From assembly GCF_947497275.1 (NCBI RefSeq), contig NZ_CANMFS010000005.1:62001-126000 (forward strand): a stretch of DNA of 64,000 nt, given 5' to 3'. The notes beneath the pieces were generated by a model, which was not told the DNA's origin, made no database searches, and worked only from the letters and a program-made list of their open reading frames with translations. Shown here piece by piece: positions 26,233-36,203 of the stretch (position 1 is its first letter; every line of letters begins with the position of its first letter). The translations under genes and the position numbers were made by a program. Source of the DNA: an uncultured Sulfitobacter sp. Its GTDB lineage: Bacteria; Pseudomonadota; Alphaproteobacteria; Rhodobacterales; Rhodobacteraceae.

Positions 26233-27239
26233 GGCAGGATCAGACGTGGCGCGGTGCCGAGCGGGATAAAGCCCATCTGCATGCGACCATCGCGGACCGC
26301 GATGTCCAGCTCAAGCGTGTTCGCGCCACCGGACAGTCCCGCCAGCATCCGCAAGCCGTTCTCGATTTGCGGACGTTGTTCGGCACCGATCACGCTGCCG
26401 CTTTCTGCGATATCCAGCATGGCCTGCCAATTGGATGCCTCTACGGTTATCGTCCCCGAAACAATGCCCCGATCGCTGACCGTCAAATCGGCACTGAGAA
26501 CAAGGCCAATGTCCGCCCATCGCACCTCGGCGCGGCGCAGTGTGATGGCGCGCGGTTGCGGTCGGCGCACATCCAGCGCCGTGCGGTCCCAGGGGCGATC
26601 GAACAAGACGGTCATGTCGGCCCCAAAGGTCTCGAACGCGGAGGGCCATGCCTGCGGCAGGCGCAGAGCCTCACGCAGCAGAGCGCCGGGCGCCAAATCA
26701 ACCACATCGACGCGGATGTCGTAGGCTGCAGGATCTTGCGTCTGCTGTACCTCTGCTTCGAGCAAGGACAGGTCTGCCAGCCGCCCATCGGGCAGATCAA
26801 GCGTTAAGGCATCCGTTTGTGCTGTCATCTTCTCCAGTTGCAGCGCCGTACCTGGCCGCAGCCGAAATGCGGCGACAGCGCCATCTGTGTCGAGAGTCAG
26901 AGCGTCGGAGGGGGTGGACAGGATCACTGGACCACTCGGCATATCGACGGTGCCGTGTCCCGGCCAGTACACCGGCGAAGAAAGCGTCAATTCCGGCACT
27001 ATCAAAGCGACCGCCGTCTGCGGATCCGCAAGGCTCAGGTCTTCGAGCGTCAGGGCAATGCGCAGGGGAAAGCCGCCACGTGTGCTGGTACCGATGTCCG
27101 CCTGCCAGCCTTCCGCCTGCCGCGCGCTGCGCCACCCGGCCACGCTGTCTTGCAACGTCTTCGTGGCGATCCACCACCATCCCGCCCATGCAACAGTCAC
27201 GGCGATCACGATTATCCACAGCATGCGTCCCACGGGCAT
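26229..27239 (-). CDS. DUF2125 domain-containing protein
   Basis: A 336-residue protein with a single N-terminal membrane anchor (about residues 7-27) and a long periplasmic beta-rich part. The motif GGFPLRIALTLEDLSLADP near residue 55, followed by repeated strand-like segments, is characteristic of DUF2125, an alphaproteobacterial family of unknown function. It converges on the extensin-like gene with a 4-base overlap and is divergent from the ChaC gene. Confidence 0.87.
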   Translation of the reverse strand: MPVGRMLWIIVIAVTVAWAGWWWIATKTLQDSVAGWRSARQAEGWQADIGTSTRGGFPLRIALTLEDLSLADPQTAVALIVPELTLSSPVYWPGHGTVDMPSGPVILSTPSDALTLDTDGAVAAFRLRPGTALQLEKMTAQTDALTLDLPDGRLADLSLLEAEVQQTQDPAAYDIRVDVVDLAPGALLREALRLPQAWPSAFETFGADMTVLFDRPWDRTALDVRRPQPRAITLRRAEVRWADIGLVLSADLTVSDRGIVSGTITVEASNWQAMLDIAESGSVIGAEQRPQIENGLRMLAGLSGGANTLELDIAVRDGRMQMGFIPLGTAPRLILP

Positions 27240-27300
27240 TGCCCCTTTCCATCCTTGCGTCGATGGGGTTTACCCTGTGCTTCGAAGGAGGACCAGTTCT

Positions 27301-27831
27301 ATGAGTATGTGGGTATTCGGGTACGGTAGTCTGCTTTGGAATCCAGGTTTCGAGGTGGCGGAAAGCGTGATCGGTACGTTGCCGGGGTACGCTAGGTCTT
27401 TCTGCATGCGCTCGATCCATCATCGCGGCACAGACGTGGACCCGGGGCTGGTTCTGGCACTGGACCGGCAGGAGGGGAAGGCCTGCGAAGGACTTGCGCT
27501 GCGGGTTGCGGACGGCGCGGAAGAAACGACTTTGGCCTACCTGCGCGAACGTGAATTGATTTCGTCGGCCTATGTCGAAAAACTGATCACGATCCAGCTT
27601 GCGGATGATCGGTATGTGACCGCGCTGGTCTATGTGATTGATGAAAGCCACAACCAGTATTGCGGTGATCTGCCGCTTGAGGAGCAGGCGCAGATCATTG
27701 CGCGCGCGGTCGGGGGGAGGGGACCCAATACCGAATATCTGTTCAATACCTTCGACCATCTGGTGAAAGTGGGTCTGCACGATCCGGCGCTTGAATGGTT
27801 GGCAAACCGGGTTCGTGCGCTTGCGGCATAA
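27301..27831 (+). CDS. ChaC-like gamma-glutamylcyclotransferase
   Basis: A 176-residue enzyme of the ChaC family, which degrades glutathione to 5-oxoproline and Cys-Gly. The N-terminal VFGYGSLLWNP contains the GYGS substrate loop. SFCMRSIHHRGT and a YLRERELIS segment with Glu near residue 90 (the catalytic acid) fit the family. AAGGAGG lies 10 bases before the ATG. It is followed by the MotA-like gene after 71 bases. Confidence 0.9.
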   Translation: MSMWVFGYGSLLWNPGFEVAESVIGTLPGYARSFCMRSIHHRGTDVDPGLVLALDRQEGKACEGLALRVADGAEETTLAYLRERELISSAYVEKLITIQLADDRYVTALVYVIDESHNQYCGDLPLEEQAQIIARAVGGRGPNTEYLFNTFDHLVKVGLHDPALEWLANRVRALAA

Positions 27832-27902
27832 TCCCTTTGGGATTGGGTGAATTTCGGGTTAAGCTGCGATAACAGAACAATAAGGTCAGGAGCAGGAAGC
27901 GC

Positions 27903-29135
27903 ATGGCGCAACCAGACCGTGGGGCAAAAACACAATTCTCGCAACCGGTGCGGCAGATCACTTTGATGCTGCTTGTGCTTGGATTGTCGGGCTTTGGCAT
28001 ATTCGTGGCGTTGCCGCGTGTCCTGCCGGTGTTTCAGGCCAACCCTTATCTCAACGGGTTCATCGTCTTTGTCTTTCTCATCGGTGTCGTCGCCTGCTTC
28101 TATCAGGTGCTGCAATTGATCGGTTCTGTACGCTGGATCGAGAATTTCGCCTCCGAGGGAGAGGCACCGTCGGAGACGCCACCGCAAATGCTGGCGCCCC
28201 TTGCGGCACTGCTGCGTACCCGTGGTGCGCGTATGCAGATCAACGCGTCGTCGACGCGCTCGATCCTCGATTCCGTGGCCACCCGGATCGACGAAGCGCG
28301 CGAAATCACACGCTACATCGTCAACATGCTGATCTTTTTGGGCCTTTTGGGTACGTTTTATGGTCTTGCAACGACCGTGCCCGCCATCGTCGATACCATC
28401 CGCAGCCTCGCGCCGCAGGACGGCGAGGCCAGCACGGATGTCTTCAACCGGCTGATGACGGGTCTGGAATCGCAACTTGCCGGCATGGGCGTGGCCTTTG
28501 CATCCTCGCTGCTGGGACTTGCGGGATCGCTGATCGTCGGGCTGTTGGAGCTGTTCGCGGGGCACGGGCAAAATCGTTTCTACCAAGAGCTTGAGGACTG
28601 GCTGAGCTCGATCACGCGGGTCGGTTTTTCGGCCGGTGACGAAAGCACGCCCGAGCAGGCGGTGATGGCCAGCATGGTGGACCATGTGGCCGAGCAGATG
28701 GAAACGTTGCAGGATATGTTCGCCCGCTCCGAAACCGGGCGCGCCGAGGTGGAGGGCAAACTGGGCAGCCTCGCGGTGGCGATCGAACGGATGGCCGTAC
28801 AGTTGGGCGATCAGGGCAGCGTGTCGGACGCGTTTGACCGCATTGCCGATGGGCAGGAACGGATGATTTCGGCTATCGAAACGCAGGGTCAAGACCACGG
28901 CGACAGCAGTGGCGACGCCGAAAGCCGCATGCGCCTTCGGTCCATTGATGTACAGATGCTGCGGATTCTCGAGGAAATCTCCGCCGGCCGCCAGGAAACC
29001 ATGGCGGAACTGCGCCAAGAGCTTTCCTATCTCACAAAGGCGCTTTCGCAACCGCGCAGCTTGACCGAACCGCGCCGTATGCGCGCCAAGGCGGGGCCGG
29101 ACGGATCCGACACCTCCGATAACGGAGGAAGCTGA
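27903..29135 (+). CDS. MotA/TolQ/ExbB-like proton channel protein with cytoplasmic tail
   Basis: A 410-residue membrane protein with four predicted spans: about 17-38, 50-72, 138-160 and 196-218. The third carries LIFLGLLGTFYGL and the fourth GMGVAFASSLLGLAGSLIVG, the core signatures of MotA/TolQ/ExbB channels. About 190 residues follow the last span, with helical, coiled-coil-like character (EQMETLQDMFARSE, ILEEISAGRQETMAELRQEL). The downstream gene, 2 bases away, encodes the MotB-like partner. The pair is therefore an ion-driven rotary motor unit rather than the flagellar stator, since no flagellar genes are nearby. The exact cargo is unknown. Confidence 0.85.
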   Translation: MAQPDRGAKTQFSQPVRQITLMLLVLGLSGFGIFVALPRVLPVFQANPYLNGFIVFVFLIGVVACFYQVLQLIGSVRWIENFASEGEAPSETPPQMLAPLAALLRTRGARMQINASSTRSILDSVATRIDEAREITRYIVNMLIFLGLLGTFYGLATTVPAIVDTIRSLAPQDGEASTDVFNRLMTGLESQLAGMGVAFASSLLGLAGSLIVGLLELFAGHGQNRFYQELEDWLSSITRVGFSAGDESTPEQAVMASMVDHVAEQMETLQDMFARSETGRAEVEGKLGSLAVAIERMAVQLGDQGSVSDAFDRIADGQERMISAIETQGQDHGDSSGDAESRMRLRSIDVQMLRILEEISAGRQETMAELRQELSYLTKALSQPRSLTEPRRMRAKAGPDGSDTSDNGGS

Positions 29136-29137
29136 GC

Positions 29138-31012
29138 GTGGCTCTGTCGCGGCGGACAGGATCGCGGTTTCAGGCATCGATCTGGCCTGGTTTCGTCGAT
29201 GCGATGACTGGTCTGTTGTTGGTCCTGATGTTCGTGCTCACCATTTTCATGGTCGTTCAGTTCGTGCTGACTGAACAGATATCGGGCCAGGAGACAGAAC
29301 TGGACTCGTTGTCGACCGAAGTGGCCGCGTTGGCGCAGGCTCTCGGCTTGCAGGAGCGCGACAATACCAACCTGCAAGCACGCGTCGGCGCACTAAGCGC
29401 GACGTTAGAGGAGGCGCAGGAACAGGCTGAGGAACAGGCAACGCTTATTGCATCCTTGCGCACGCAACGCGCCGAACAGGCGGAGGAGCTGGCGAATGCG
29501 CGCAACCGGATCACGGGGTTCGAAGCGCAGGTCGCTGCGTTGCTGACCGACCGGGATACCGCATTGGCCGAGGTTGCCGATCTTGAGGAACGGACGCAGA
29601 CGCTGTTGAGCGAGCGCGAGGCGCTTGACCTTGCCCTCGCGGCAAGCCGCGATGAGGTGGATGCGCAGGCGGAGGCCGCGCGCCTTGCTGCTGCGCGCCG
29701 CGAGGCACTGGAGGCGCTCACGGCTGATCTGCGGGTGCGTAACGCGCAAGCGCAGGAAGAGATCGACACACTCAGCGCCGATGTGACTGCCGCGCAAAAT
29801 GCGTTGAGCGCGCAGGAAAGCACGCGGTTGGCGGAAGCGGCGGCGGCAGAGGCACTGCGCGAGCGTCTGAAAAACGCCGATACGGAACTGACCGCAATGA
29901 CGCTATCACTGGAATCGCAACGGCGTCGGGCAGAGGAAACTCTTACCCTCCTGGCAGCGGCGCGGGCTGCGGAAAAAGATCTCGATCTGAAGCTGGCCGC
30001 GGCGTTGCTGGATGCGGATGAGTTGGAAAAACAGGTTGAAACTGCGCAAGCACGCGATGTCGAGCTTGCAGATGTGCGGGACGCTTTGCGCACCGCTCGG
30101 ACCCGGATTGCGACGCTCGAAGAGCAGCTGGATACGACGCAAAGCGAGACCGCCGAAGAGATGGCGGATCTACGCGCCGGTCTTGCCGCCGCGCTCGCGG
30201 CAAAGGTTGCCGCCGAACAGGAGGCGGGCACCACCCAGACCGAGGCGGAACAACGGGCCGCCCTGCTTGCGCAAGCCGAACGGCAGTTGGCACAGGAGCG
30301 TGAAACCTCCGCGGCATCGCAGCGGCAGACCGAGTTGCTGAACCAGCAGGTCGCCGCGCTGCGTGCGCAGCTAGGTAATCTGCAAGGCCTTCTGGATCAG
30401 GCCGTGGCCGTGGATGCGGCGCGCGAGGTCGAGTTGCAGTCACTTGGATCGCAACTGAACACCGCACTCGCACGCGTCGCCGCCGAAGAACGTCGACGCG
30501 CCGAGCTGGAAGCGGCCGAGCGCCAGCGTCTCGAAGCTGAAACGAAGAATCTTGAGCAATACCGATCAGAGTTTTTCGGTCGTCTGCGCAACGTGCTGGG
30601 CACGCAGGACGGCGTGCGAATCGAAGGCGACAGGTTCGTTTTCTCTTCCGAGGTGCTGTTCCCGTCCGGTGGCGCGGAACTGTCACCGGAAGGCACCCGC
30701 GAAATCGCAAAGGTTGCGGATATCTTGCGGAATGTCGCGGCGGATATTCCCGAAGGCATCGAATGGGTCCTGCGTGTGGACGGTCATACGGACGACGTGC
30801 CGCTGTCGGGGCAGGGCGAATTCGCCGACAACTGGGAATTAAGCCAAGCACGGGCGCTCTCCGTCGTCAGATACATGAGCAACTTTCTGGGTATCCCGCC
30901 GGACCGGCTCGCGGCGAACGGCTTTGGCCAGTATCAGCCGGTCGACACTGCCGACACAGAGGCCGCACGCGCGCGTAACCGCCGGATCGAATTGAAATTT
31001 ACTGAGAAATAG
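29138..31012 (+). CDS. MotB-like protein with long coiled coil and OmpA peptidoglycan-binding domain
   Basis: A 624-residue inner membrane protein. Its single N-terminal span (about 20-42) begins FVDAMTGLLLVLMF, with Asp21 at the position of the ion-carrying Asp of MotB. Residues from about 45 to 480 are an almost unbroken coiled coil rich in Ala, Glu, Gln and Leu. The last about 140 residues are an OmpA/MotB domain: FSSEVLFPSGGAELS, VDGHTDDVPLSG, NWELSQARALSVVRYM and ARNRRIELKF. It presumably anchors to peptidoglycan while pairing with the MotA-like protein. Flagellar MotB is about 300 residues, so the extra length is the coil. Confidence 0.88.
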   Translation: MALSRRTGSRFQASIWPGFVDAMTGLLLVLMFVLTIFMVVQFVLTEQISGQETELDSLSTEVAALAQALGLQERDNTNLQARVGALSATLEEAQEQAEEQATLIASLRTQRAEQAEELANARNRITGFEAQVAALLTDRDTALAEVADLEERTQTLLSEREALDLALAASRDEVDAQAEAARLAAARREALEALTADLRVRNAQAQEEIDTLSADVTAAQNALSAQESTRLAEAAAAEALRERLKNADTELTAMTLSLESQRRRAEETLTLLAAARAAEKDLDLKLAAALLDADELEKQVETAQARDVELADVRDALRTARTRIATLEEQLDTTQSETAEEMADLRAGLAAALAAKVAAEQEAGTTQTEAEQRAALLAQAERQLAQERETSAASQRQTELLNQQVAALRAQLGNLQGLLDQAVAVDAAREVELQSLGSQLNTALARVAAEERRRAELEAAERQRLEAETKNLEQYRSEFFGRLRNVLGTQDGVRIEGDRFVFSSEVLFPSGGAELSPEGTREIAKVADILRNVAADIPEGIEWVLRVDGHTDDVPLSGQGEFADNWELSQARALSVVRYMSNFLGIPPDRLAANGFGQYQPVDTADTEAARARNRRIELKFTEK

Positions 31013-31015
31013 GGA

Positions 31016-31972
31016 TCAGGGCAGGGTAAGCGTCAGGGACTGACGGTCAATTTCGACGCCATCGCGCAGCAGGGTCGCTTCGCCAGCATAACGCCCAGCA
31101 GGCCAGCTTTCACTCTTGCGTTTCTTTCCGATGGCACGAAATGCCTGCGCCTGATTACGCTCAATTTCTATGTTGCGCGCGATCGTGATCCTGTCGGGAC
31201 CGCGCAGGTCAAGGCGCAGGATGTCATTCTTCCGCACACCGAAAAGATAGGACCAGATGACCAAAGCATCACCGCGCGCGGTAGCCCCGGCTACGTCACC
31301 TACGCGGATCTCGGCGAAATCCGGAATTGCGGTACTGGTGCCGATGCTGATGATGCCACCGGCCCTGTACTGCGGTGCGTCTGCCCAGAGTGTCGTCCGG
31401 TCCGGGGCGCCACAGGTGATCTCTCCGTCTGGATCGAAGGGGTCGACCACGCGACCATCCTGTCGCACGGACAGATGAACATGAGGAAACTCGGCGCGGC
31501 CCGACATGCCGACTTGCCCCAGAACGGTACCCGCCGAAATCACGTCCCCGCGTTTCACGCGGATCGAGCCGCTGCGCAGGTGGCAGTATTGGGTTTCCCA
31601 TCCCTCCGCGTGCCCAACGACCACGCCATTGCCGCATTCGCGGTCCTGAACGGCAGCCGCAGTCGTATCGGAATAGCCGGTGTCGGGCATGCCGTCGCGG
31701 ATCCCTTTCACCGTTCCGGAAGCGGAGGCCAGGACATCTATGCCGCGGTTGATATACGACCGATCAGGCAAGGCGAAATCAGTGCCCTTGTGCCCGTTGT
31801 ATGTCAGGCCCGCACAAGTGAAATCGGTTGCCGCGTCCGTTGCATCATGGTCGACATATTGCTGGATATAGCAGGGACCGTCGAGATCACAGTCGATTGG
31901 ATGAACAAGCAAAAAATCCCCCGCCGTGGCTGGCACGGCGAGGGATAACAGAGCGAGGACCGCTCTCAGCAT
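31016..31972 (-). CDS. M23 family peptidase (LytM-type)
   Basis: A 318-residue exported protein with a signal peptide (cleavage near ATAGD, residue 18). It contains the M23 zinc endopeptidase motifs HKGTDF (His61, Asp65), YCHL (His131) and FPHVHLS (His164 and His166). All metal and catalytic residues are present, so it is probably an active peptidoglycan endopeptidase. The C-terminal 120 residues are a beta-rich extension. It converges with the MotB-like gene (3-base gap) and lies 2 bases downstream of clpA, on the same strand. Confidence 0.88.
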   Translation of the reverse strand: MLRAVLALLSLAVPATAGDFLLVHPIDCDLDGPCYIQQYVDHDATDAATDFTCAGLTYNGHKGTDFALPDRSYINRGIDVLASASGTVKGIRDGMPDTGYSDTTAAAVQDRECGNGVVVGHAEGWETQYCHLRSGSIRVKRGDVISAGTVLGQVGMSGRAEFPHVHLSVRQDGRVVDPFDPDGEITCGAPDRTTLWADAPQYRAGGIISIGTSTAIPDFAEIRVGDVAGATARGDALVIWSYLFGVRKNDILRLDLRGPDRITIARNIEIERNQAQAFRAIGKKRKSESWPAGRYAGEATLLRDGVEIDRQSLTLTLP

Positions 31973-31974
31973 GA

Positions 31975-34296
31975 TCAGTCTGCCGTGAGCAGGGGCGGCT
32001 TGTCGCCAGACAGGCGCGGGCTGTCGGGGCCGTCGATCTGAAGATCGAGCTCGCCCTTCTTCACGCCGACCTTGACGACACCGCCTTTGGCCAGTTTGCC
32101 GAACAGCAGCTCCTCGGAGAGCGGCTTCTTGATGTACTCCTGAATAACGCGGCCCAGCGGGCGCGCCCCCATTTTGTCATCATAGCCTTTGTCCGCCAGC
32201 CATTCGGCGGCTTTTTTGCTCAGCTCGATGGTCACGTTCCGGTCCATCAGTTGCGCTTCGAGTTGCAGTACGAATTTCTCGACCACACGCAGGATCGTCT
32301 CTTTGGGCAGCGCGCCAAAGGAGATGACGGCGTCCAGACGGTTACGGAATTCCGGTGTAAACGTCCGCTCGATCGCGGCGGTGTCTTCACCCGTGCGGCG
32401 GTCGCGGCCAAAGCCAACGGCCTCTTTCGCCTGTTCCGCAGCACCCGCATTCGACGTCATGATCAGAACCACATTGCGGAAATCGACAGTCCGACCGTTA
32501 TGATCGGTCAGCCTGCCGTGATCCATGACCTGCAACAGAATGTTGTAGACATCCGGGTGCGCCTTCTCCATCTCGTCGAGCAGCAGAACGCAATGTGGAT
32601 CCTGGTCCACACCGTCGGTAAGCATCCCGCCCTGGTCAAATCCGACATAACCCGGAGGCGCGCCGATCAGGCGGCTGACGGCGTGCTTTTCCATGTATTC
32701 CGACATGTCGAACCGCAGCAGCTTGACACCCAAAGTATCGGCGAGCTGTTTGGCAACCTCGGTTTTACCCACACCGGTCGGACCCGCAAACAGGTAGTTC
32801 CCGATGGGCTTCTCCGGCTCACGCAGACCCGCACGCGCCAGCTTGATCGCGGACGAAAGCGCCTCGATCGCCTTGTCCTGGCCGAACACCACCCGTTTGA
32901 GCGATGCCTCAAGATCGCGCAGGACGACGACATCGTCCTTCGAGACGCTTTTCGGCGGAATGCGGGCGATCTTGGCCACTACGGCTTCGATCTCTTTGGT
33001 TCCGATGGTCTTGCGCCGTTTGGACGCTGCGACAAGATGCTGCGCGGCACCGGCTTCATCAATTACATCAATGGCGGAATCCGGCAATTTACGGTCGTTG
33101 ATGTAGCGATGCGCCAGCTCCACGGACGTCTTGATCGCGTCGGCGGTGTATTTGACGCTGTGATGATCTTCGAAATATGGCTTGATGCCCTTGAGGATCT
33201 TCTGTGCGTCCTCGACGGACGGTTCGTTCACGTCGATCTTCTGGAACCGGCGTGCCAGCGCGCGGTCCTTCTCGAAATGCTGGCGGAACTCTTTGTAAGT
33301 GGTCGAGCCCATCGTGCGCAGCTTACCCCCTGCGAGCGCTGGTTTCAGAAGGTTCGATGCATCCATCGCCCCGCCCGAGGTCGCGCCGGCACCGATAACC
33401 GTGTGGATTTCGTCAATGAACAGTACAGCGTCATCGTGGTCCTCAAGCTCGGTCACGACCGCCTTCAGCCGCTCCTCGAAATCACCGCGATAGCGTGTGC
33501 CCGCCAGCAGCGCGCCCATGTCGAGCGAGAAGATGGTGGTATTGGCCAGAACTTCTGGCGTCTCGCCAGCCACGATCTTGCGTGCAAGCCCTTCCGCGAT
33601 GGCCGTTTTGCCGACACCGGGATCGCCCACGAGAAGCGGGTTGTTCTTGCGCCGGCGGCACAGCACCTGAATGCAACGCTCCACCTCGGTATCACGCCCG
33701 ATCAATGGATCGACGTCGCCGTCGCGGGACTTTGCGTTCAGATCCACGCAATATTTCGACAGTGCGGATTCCTTCTTGTCGCCTTCGGTAACGCCCTGCG
33801 CTTCTTCTTCATGCTCGGGCGCGCCGGAAACGGGACGTTGTTCACCGTATGCCGGGTCCTTGGCGACGCCATGCGCGATGAAGTTCACCGCATCATAGCG
33901 CGTCATGTCCTGTTCCTGCAGGAAATAGGCGGCGTTGCTTTCGCGCTCCGCGAAGATGGCGACAAGCACATTGGCGCCGGTTACTTCCGTGCGGCCGGAG
34001 GACTGAACATGGATCGCCGCGCGCTGTATCACCCGTTGGAACGCGGCTGTGGGCACGGCTTCGGATCCTTCGACGTCGGTAATGAGATTGCTGAGGTCCT
34101 CGTCGATGAATTCGACCAGCGTTTCGCGCAGTTCGTCCACATCGACCGAGCAGGCCTTCATGACCTGCAATGCATCAGGCTCGTCCACAAGCGAGAGCAG
34201 CAAATGCTCAAGCGTGGCAAATTCATGGCGGCGTGCATTCGCAAGCGCGAGCGCGGCATGAATGGATTGTTCTAGTGTGTTCGAGAATGAAGGCAC
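31975..34296 (-). CDS. clpA: ATP-dependent Clp protease ATP-binding subunit ClpA
   Basis: A 773-residue AAA+ unfoldase that feeds substrates to ClpP. Domains in order: N-domain for ClpS or substrates (about 1-145), an acidic linker, AAA1 with Walker A GDPGVGKT and Walker B LFIDEIHT, and AAA2 with GPTGVGKT and [16 protein letters not shown]-type ClpP-binding loop residues cannot be singled out with certainty. The GTG start ([10 protein letters not shown]) follows AAGGAG at proper spacing; ClpA proteins typically start with this sequence. A longer frame upstream is open but not conserved in character. ClpS is not encoded next to it. Confidence 0.95.
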   Translation of the reverse strand: MPSFSNTLEQSIHAALALANARRHEFATLEHLLLSLVDEPDALQVMKACSVDVDELRETLVEFIDEDLSNLITDVEGSEAVPTAAFQRVIQRAAIHVQSSGRTEVTGANVLVAIFAERESNAAYFLQEQDMTRYDAVNFIAHGVAKDPAYGEQRPVSGAPEHEEEAQGVTEGDKKESALSKYCVDLNAKSRDGDVDPLIGRDTEVERCIQVLCRRRKNNPLLVGDPGVGKTAIAEGLARKIVAGETPEVLANTTIFSLDMGALLAGTRYRGDFEERLKAVVTELEDHDDAVLFIDEIHTVIGAGATSGGAMDASNLLKPALAGGKLRTMGSTTYKEFRQHFEKDRALARRFQKIDVNEPSVEDAQKILKGIKPYFEDHHSVKYTADAIKTSVELAHRYINDRKLPDSAIDVIDEAGAAQHLVAASKRRKTIGTKEIEAVVAKIARIPPKSVSKDDVVVLRDLEASLKRVVFGQDKAIEALSSAIKLARAGLREPEKPIGNYLFAGPTGVGKTEVAKQLADTLGVKLLRFDMSEYMEKHAVSRLIGAPPGYVGFDQGGMLTDGVDQDPHCVLLLDEMEKAHPDVYNILLQVMDHGRLTDHNGRTVDFRNVVLIMTSNAGAAEQAKEAVGFGRDRRTGEDTAAIERTFTPEFRNRLDAVISFGALPKETILRVVEKFVLQLEAQLMDRNVTIELSKKAAEWLADKGYDDKMGARPLGRVIQEYIKKPLSEELLFGKLAKGGVVKVGVKKGELDLQIDGPDSPRLSGDKPPLLTAD

Positions 34297-34603
34297 GGGC
34301 GTGCTCCTTTTCGATGAGGGTCGGCGGGGGGGGCTGAAAGATGCCAGCGCCTTCGGTTCGACCATGGCCTGATAGTATTAGAGTTTGGTTGATCGCGGCT
34401 CAGCTTCAAGTCTTTTTTGAAATAAAGATGTCACATTTAATGTGAGCGTGCTTTCGCAAAGCTGTTTCGGACCGGGGGCTGGAGGGGTTTGTGCGCCATC
34501 TCAGGCGTCCTGAAACCTTGATATGGGAGGGATGCCCATGTGTTTCAATGGCCACGGTTGCGGAGCGCGCGGCACAACGCCGCGTGCCCCTGTTGCATGA
34601 CAA
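34297..34603. other. clpA upstream region with palindrome
   Basis: No gene is seen in these 307 bases. On the minus strand CTTGAA (34405-34410) matches a sigma32 -35 element exactly, but the -10 region 15 bases on is a poor match. A perfect 7-bp inverted repeat around a single base, TCACATTTAATGTGA at 34431-34445, lies just upstream. A GC-rich imperfect repeat near 34565-34590 could end gloB transcription. Confidence 0.45.
34431..34445. promoter_or_regulatory. Palindrome upstream of clpA, possible operator
   Basis: TCACATTTAATGTGA is a dyad with 7-bp arms. It lies about 20 bases upstream of the candidate -35 of clpA, in an AT-rich island within GC-rich sequence. The binding protein is unknown. 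Confidence 0.4.
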
Positions 34604-35407
34604 TCAAAAGCTGTCCTTGCGCTTGCGGACTTCGGCAAAGACTTCTACATCGGTAGCTTGCGCCAGCCCGATATTGGCCCGCAGGCCGGGATCATTGCAC
34701 CGCAGGAACGGATTGGTAGCGCGTTCCAGTGACATAAGCGAGGGCACGGTAAAGCGGCCCTCGGCGCGTATCGCGTCGATATCCTTGGCGCGTTTCTTCA
34801 GGTCGGTGTTGTCAGGATCGACGCTGAGCGCGAATTTCGCATTCGATGCGGTATATTCGTGACCCGAACAGACCAGCGTGTCGTCCGGCCAGTCGCGCAT
34901 CTTCTCAAGGCTCGCGTGCATCTGTTCAGGCGTGCCCTCGAACAGGCGGCCGCACCCCAGCGCCATCAGGCTGTCGGCGGTAAAGGCAGCCTTGGCTTGC
35001 GGTACGAAGAAGGCAATATGGCCGACCGTATGGCCGGATACGTCGATAACCCGCACATCGAGCGTGCCCAGCGTAAAAGTGTCACCGTCTGCCAAAGCTG
35101 AATCAAGGTCGGGCAGGCGCTCTGCGTCGGCCTTGGCACCGTAAACGGGCGCGCTGTGGGTCTTGGCAAGCTCGGGCAAGCCGTCAATGTGATCGAAATG
35201 ATGGTGCGTCAACCAGATCTGGCTGAGGGTCCAGCCGCGCCGGTCGAGTTCTGCTGTGATCGGGGCCGCTTCGGGCACGTCGATCAGCGCGACGTCGCCG
35301 CTGTTATTGTCGCGCAGCAGGAATGCATAATTGTCCGACAAACACGGGATCGTCACGAGGGTATGGGTGTCCGTCGCGATAGTTTCGACATGGGGATCTG
35401 AGGGCAT
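34604..35407 (-). CDS. gloB: Hydroxyacylglutathione hydrolase (glyoxalase II)
   Basis: A 267-residue metallo-beta-lactamase-fold enzyme that hydrolyses S-lactoylglutathione, completing methylglyoxal detoxification. The metal motif THHHFDH is at residues 67-73 and the later His ligands are in SGHTVGH and CSGHEYT. The C-terminal glyoxalase II substrate domain (NPFLR) is present. The ATG at 35407 has GGAG 8 bases upstream; a TTG two codons earlier is less likely. It is divergent from the methyltransferase that follows. Confidence 0.94.
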   Translation of the reverse strand: MPSDPHVETIATDTHTLVTIPCLSDNYAFLLRDNNSGDVALIDVPEAAPITAELDRRGWTLSQIWLTHHHFDHIDGLPELAKTHSAPVYGAKADAERLPDLDSALADGDTFTLGTLDVRVIDVSGHTVGHIAFFVPQAKAAFTADSLMALGCGRLFEGTPEQMHASLEKMRDWPDDTLVCSGHEYTASNAKFALSVDPDNTDLKKRAKDIDAIRAEGRFTVPSLMSLERATNPFLRCNDPGLRANIGLAQATDVEVFAEVRKRKDSF

Positions 35408-35468
35408 GTTCAAGGCTCCGCTGCTGGTCTAGGGTAGTCCAGAATGGCGCAACGAAGGATTGTCCGCA

Positions 35469-36203
35469 ATGCATCTTGATGTGCAGGATCTGCGCAATTT
35501 CTACTACCGCAGCGCGTTGGGCCGGGCGGCGCAGAAATCACTGCGGGGCCGAATGGTGGAAATCTGGCCGGAAGCCAAGGGGCAGACGGTGGTCGGCTTT
35601 GGCTTTGCCGCGCCCCTGCTGCGCCCCTATCTCAAAGATGCGCGGCGGGTTGTCACGCTGATGCCCGGACCCCAGGGCGTCATGCCGTGGCCTGCGGGAA
35701 TGGCAAATACCTCGGTGCTGACAGAAGAAACGCTTTGGCCGCTGGAGACGGGCCATGTCGACAAGTTGGTGCTGTTACATGGGTTGGAAACGTCGGAGCG
35801 CGCCTCAGACCTGCTGGAGGAGTGCTGGCGCGTACTGGGACCGGGCGGCAGGGCGCTTTTCATCGTGCCGAACCGCGGCGGCCTTTGGGCGCGGCGTGAT
35901 CGCACACCGTTCGGATACGGTCGCCCCTATTCGCCGGGCCAGCTCGACGCGCAACTGCGCAAGCACCAGTTCCTGCCGGAACGTCATGTCGGCGCGCTTT
36001 ACCAGTTTCCGTCCGGTGACCGGCTCTGGATGAAATCGGCGGGACTGTTCGAAAGGATCGGTCGTCATGTTCCCACAATGATGGCGGGTGGTGCCTTTAT
36101 GGTGGAGGCCACGAAACTGGTTTATCCGCCCAAAGGAAAGGTCCAGCGCAAACGCGCACGTGTACCTGTCGGTGCACTGGAAGGCGCTCCCAAGCCGGTC
36201 TAG
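35469..36203 (+). CDS. Class I SAM-dependent methyltransferase
   Basis: A 244-residue methyltransferase-fold protein. Motif [12 protein letters not shown] is degenerate (GFGFA rather than GxGxG). The post-motif [11 protein letters not shown] and [21 protein letters not shown] are typical of class I enzymes. The C-terminal part is basic. The substrate is unknown. The ATG is preferred over a TTG three codons upstream because GAAGGA is 9 bases before it. It is divergent from gloB, an arrangement I believe is common in this order, and overlaps the RTX gene tail to tail by 4 bases. Confidence 0.82.
   Translation: MHLDVQDLRNFYYRSALGRAAQKSLRGRMVEIWPEAKGQTVVGFGFAAPLLRPYLKDARRVVTLMPGPQGVMPWPAGMANTSVLTEETLWPLETGHVDKLVLLHGLETSERASDLLEECWRVLGPGGRALFIVPNRGGLWARRDRTPFGYGRPYSPGQLDAQLRKHQFLPERHVGALYQFPSGDRLWMKSAGLFERIGRHVPTMMAGGAFMVEATKLVYPPKGKVQRKRARVPVGALEGAPKPV

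Noticed and set aside
27903-31012. A complete Zorya defence system
   Set aside because: Only a motor-like pair is present. No ZorC, ZorD or ZorE-type gene is adjacent, and the surroundings are housekeeping genes.
32251-34275. 674-codon plus-strand frame antisense to clpA
   Set aside because: Shadow of clpA with no recognised motif.
34382-34410. A firm sigma32 promoter for clpA
   Set aside because: CTTGAA is exact, but no acceptable CCCCATNT-like element is found 13-15 bases on, so it stays a possibility only.
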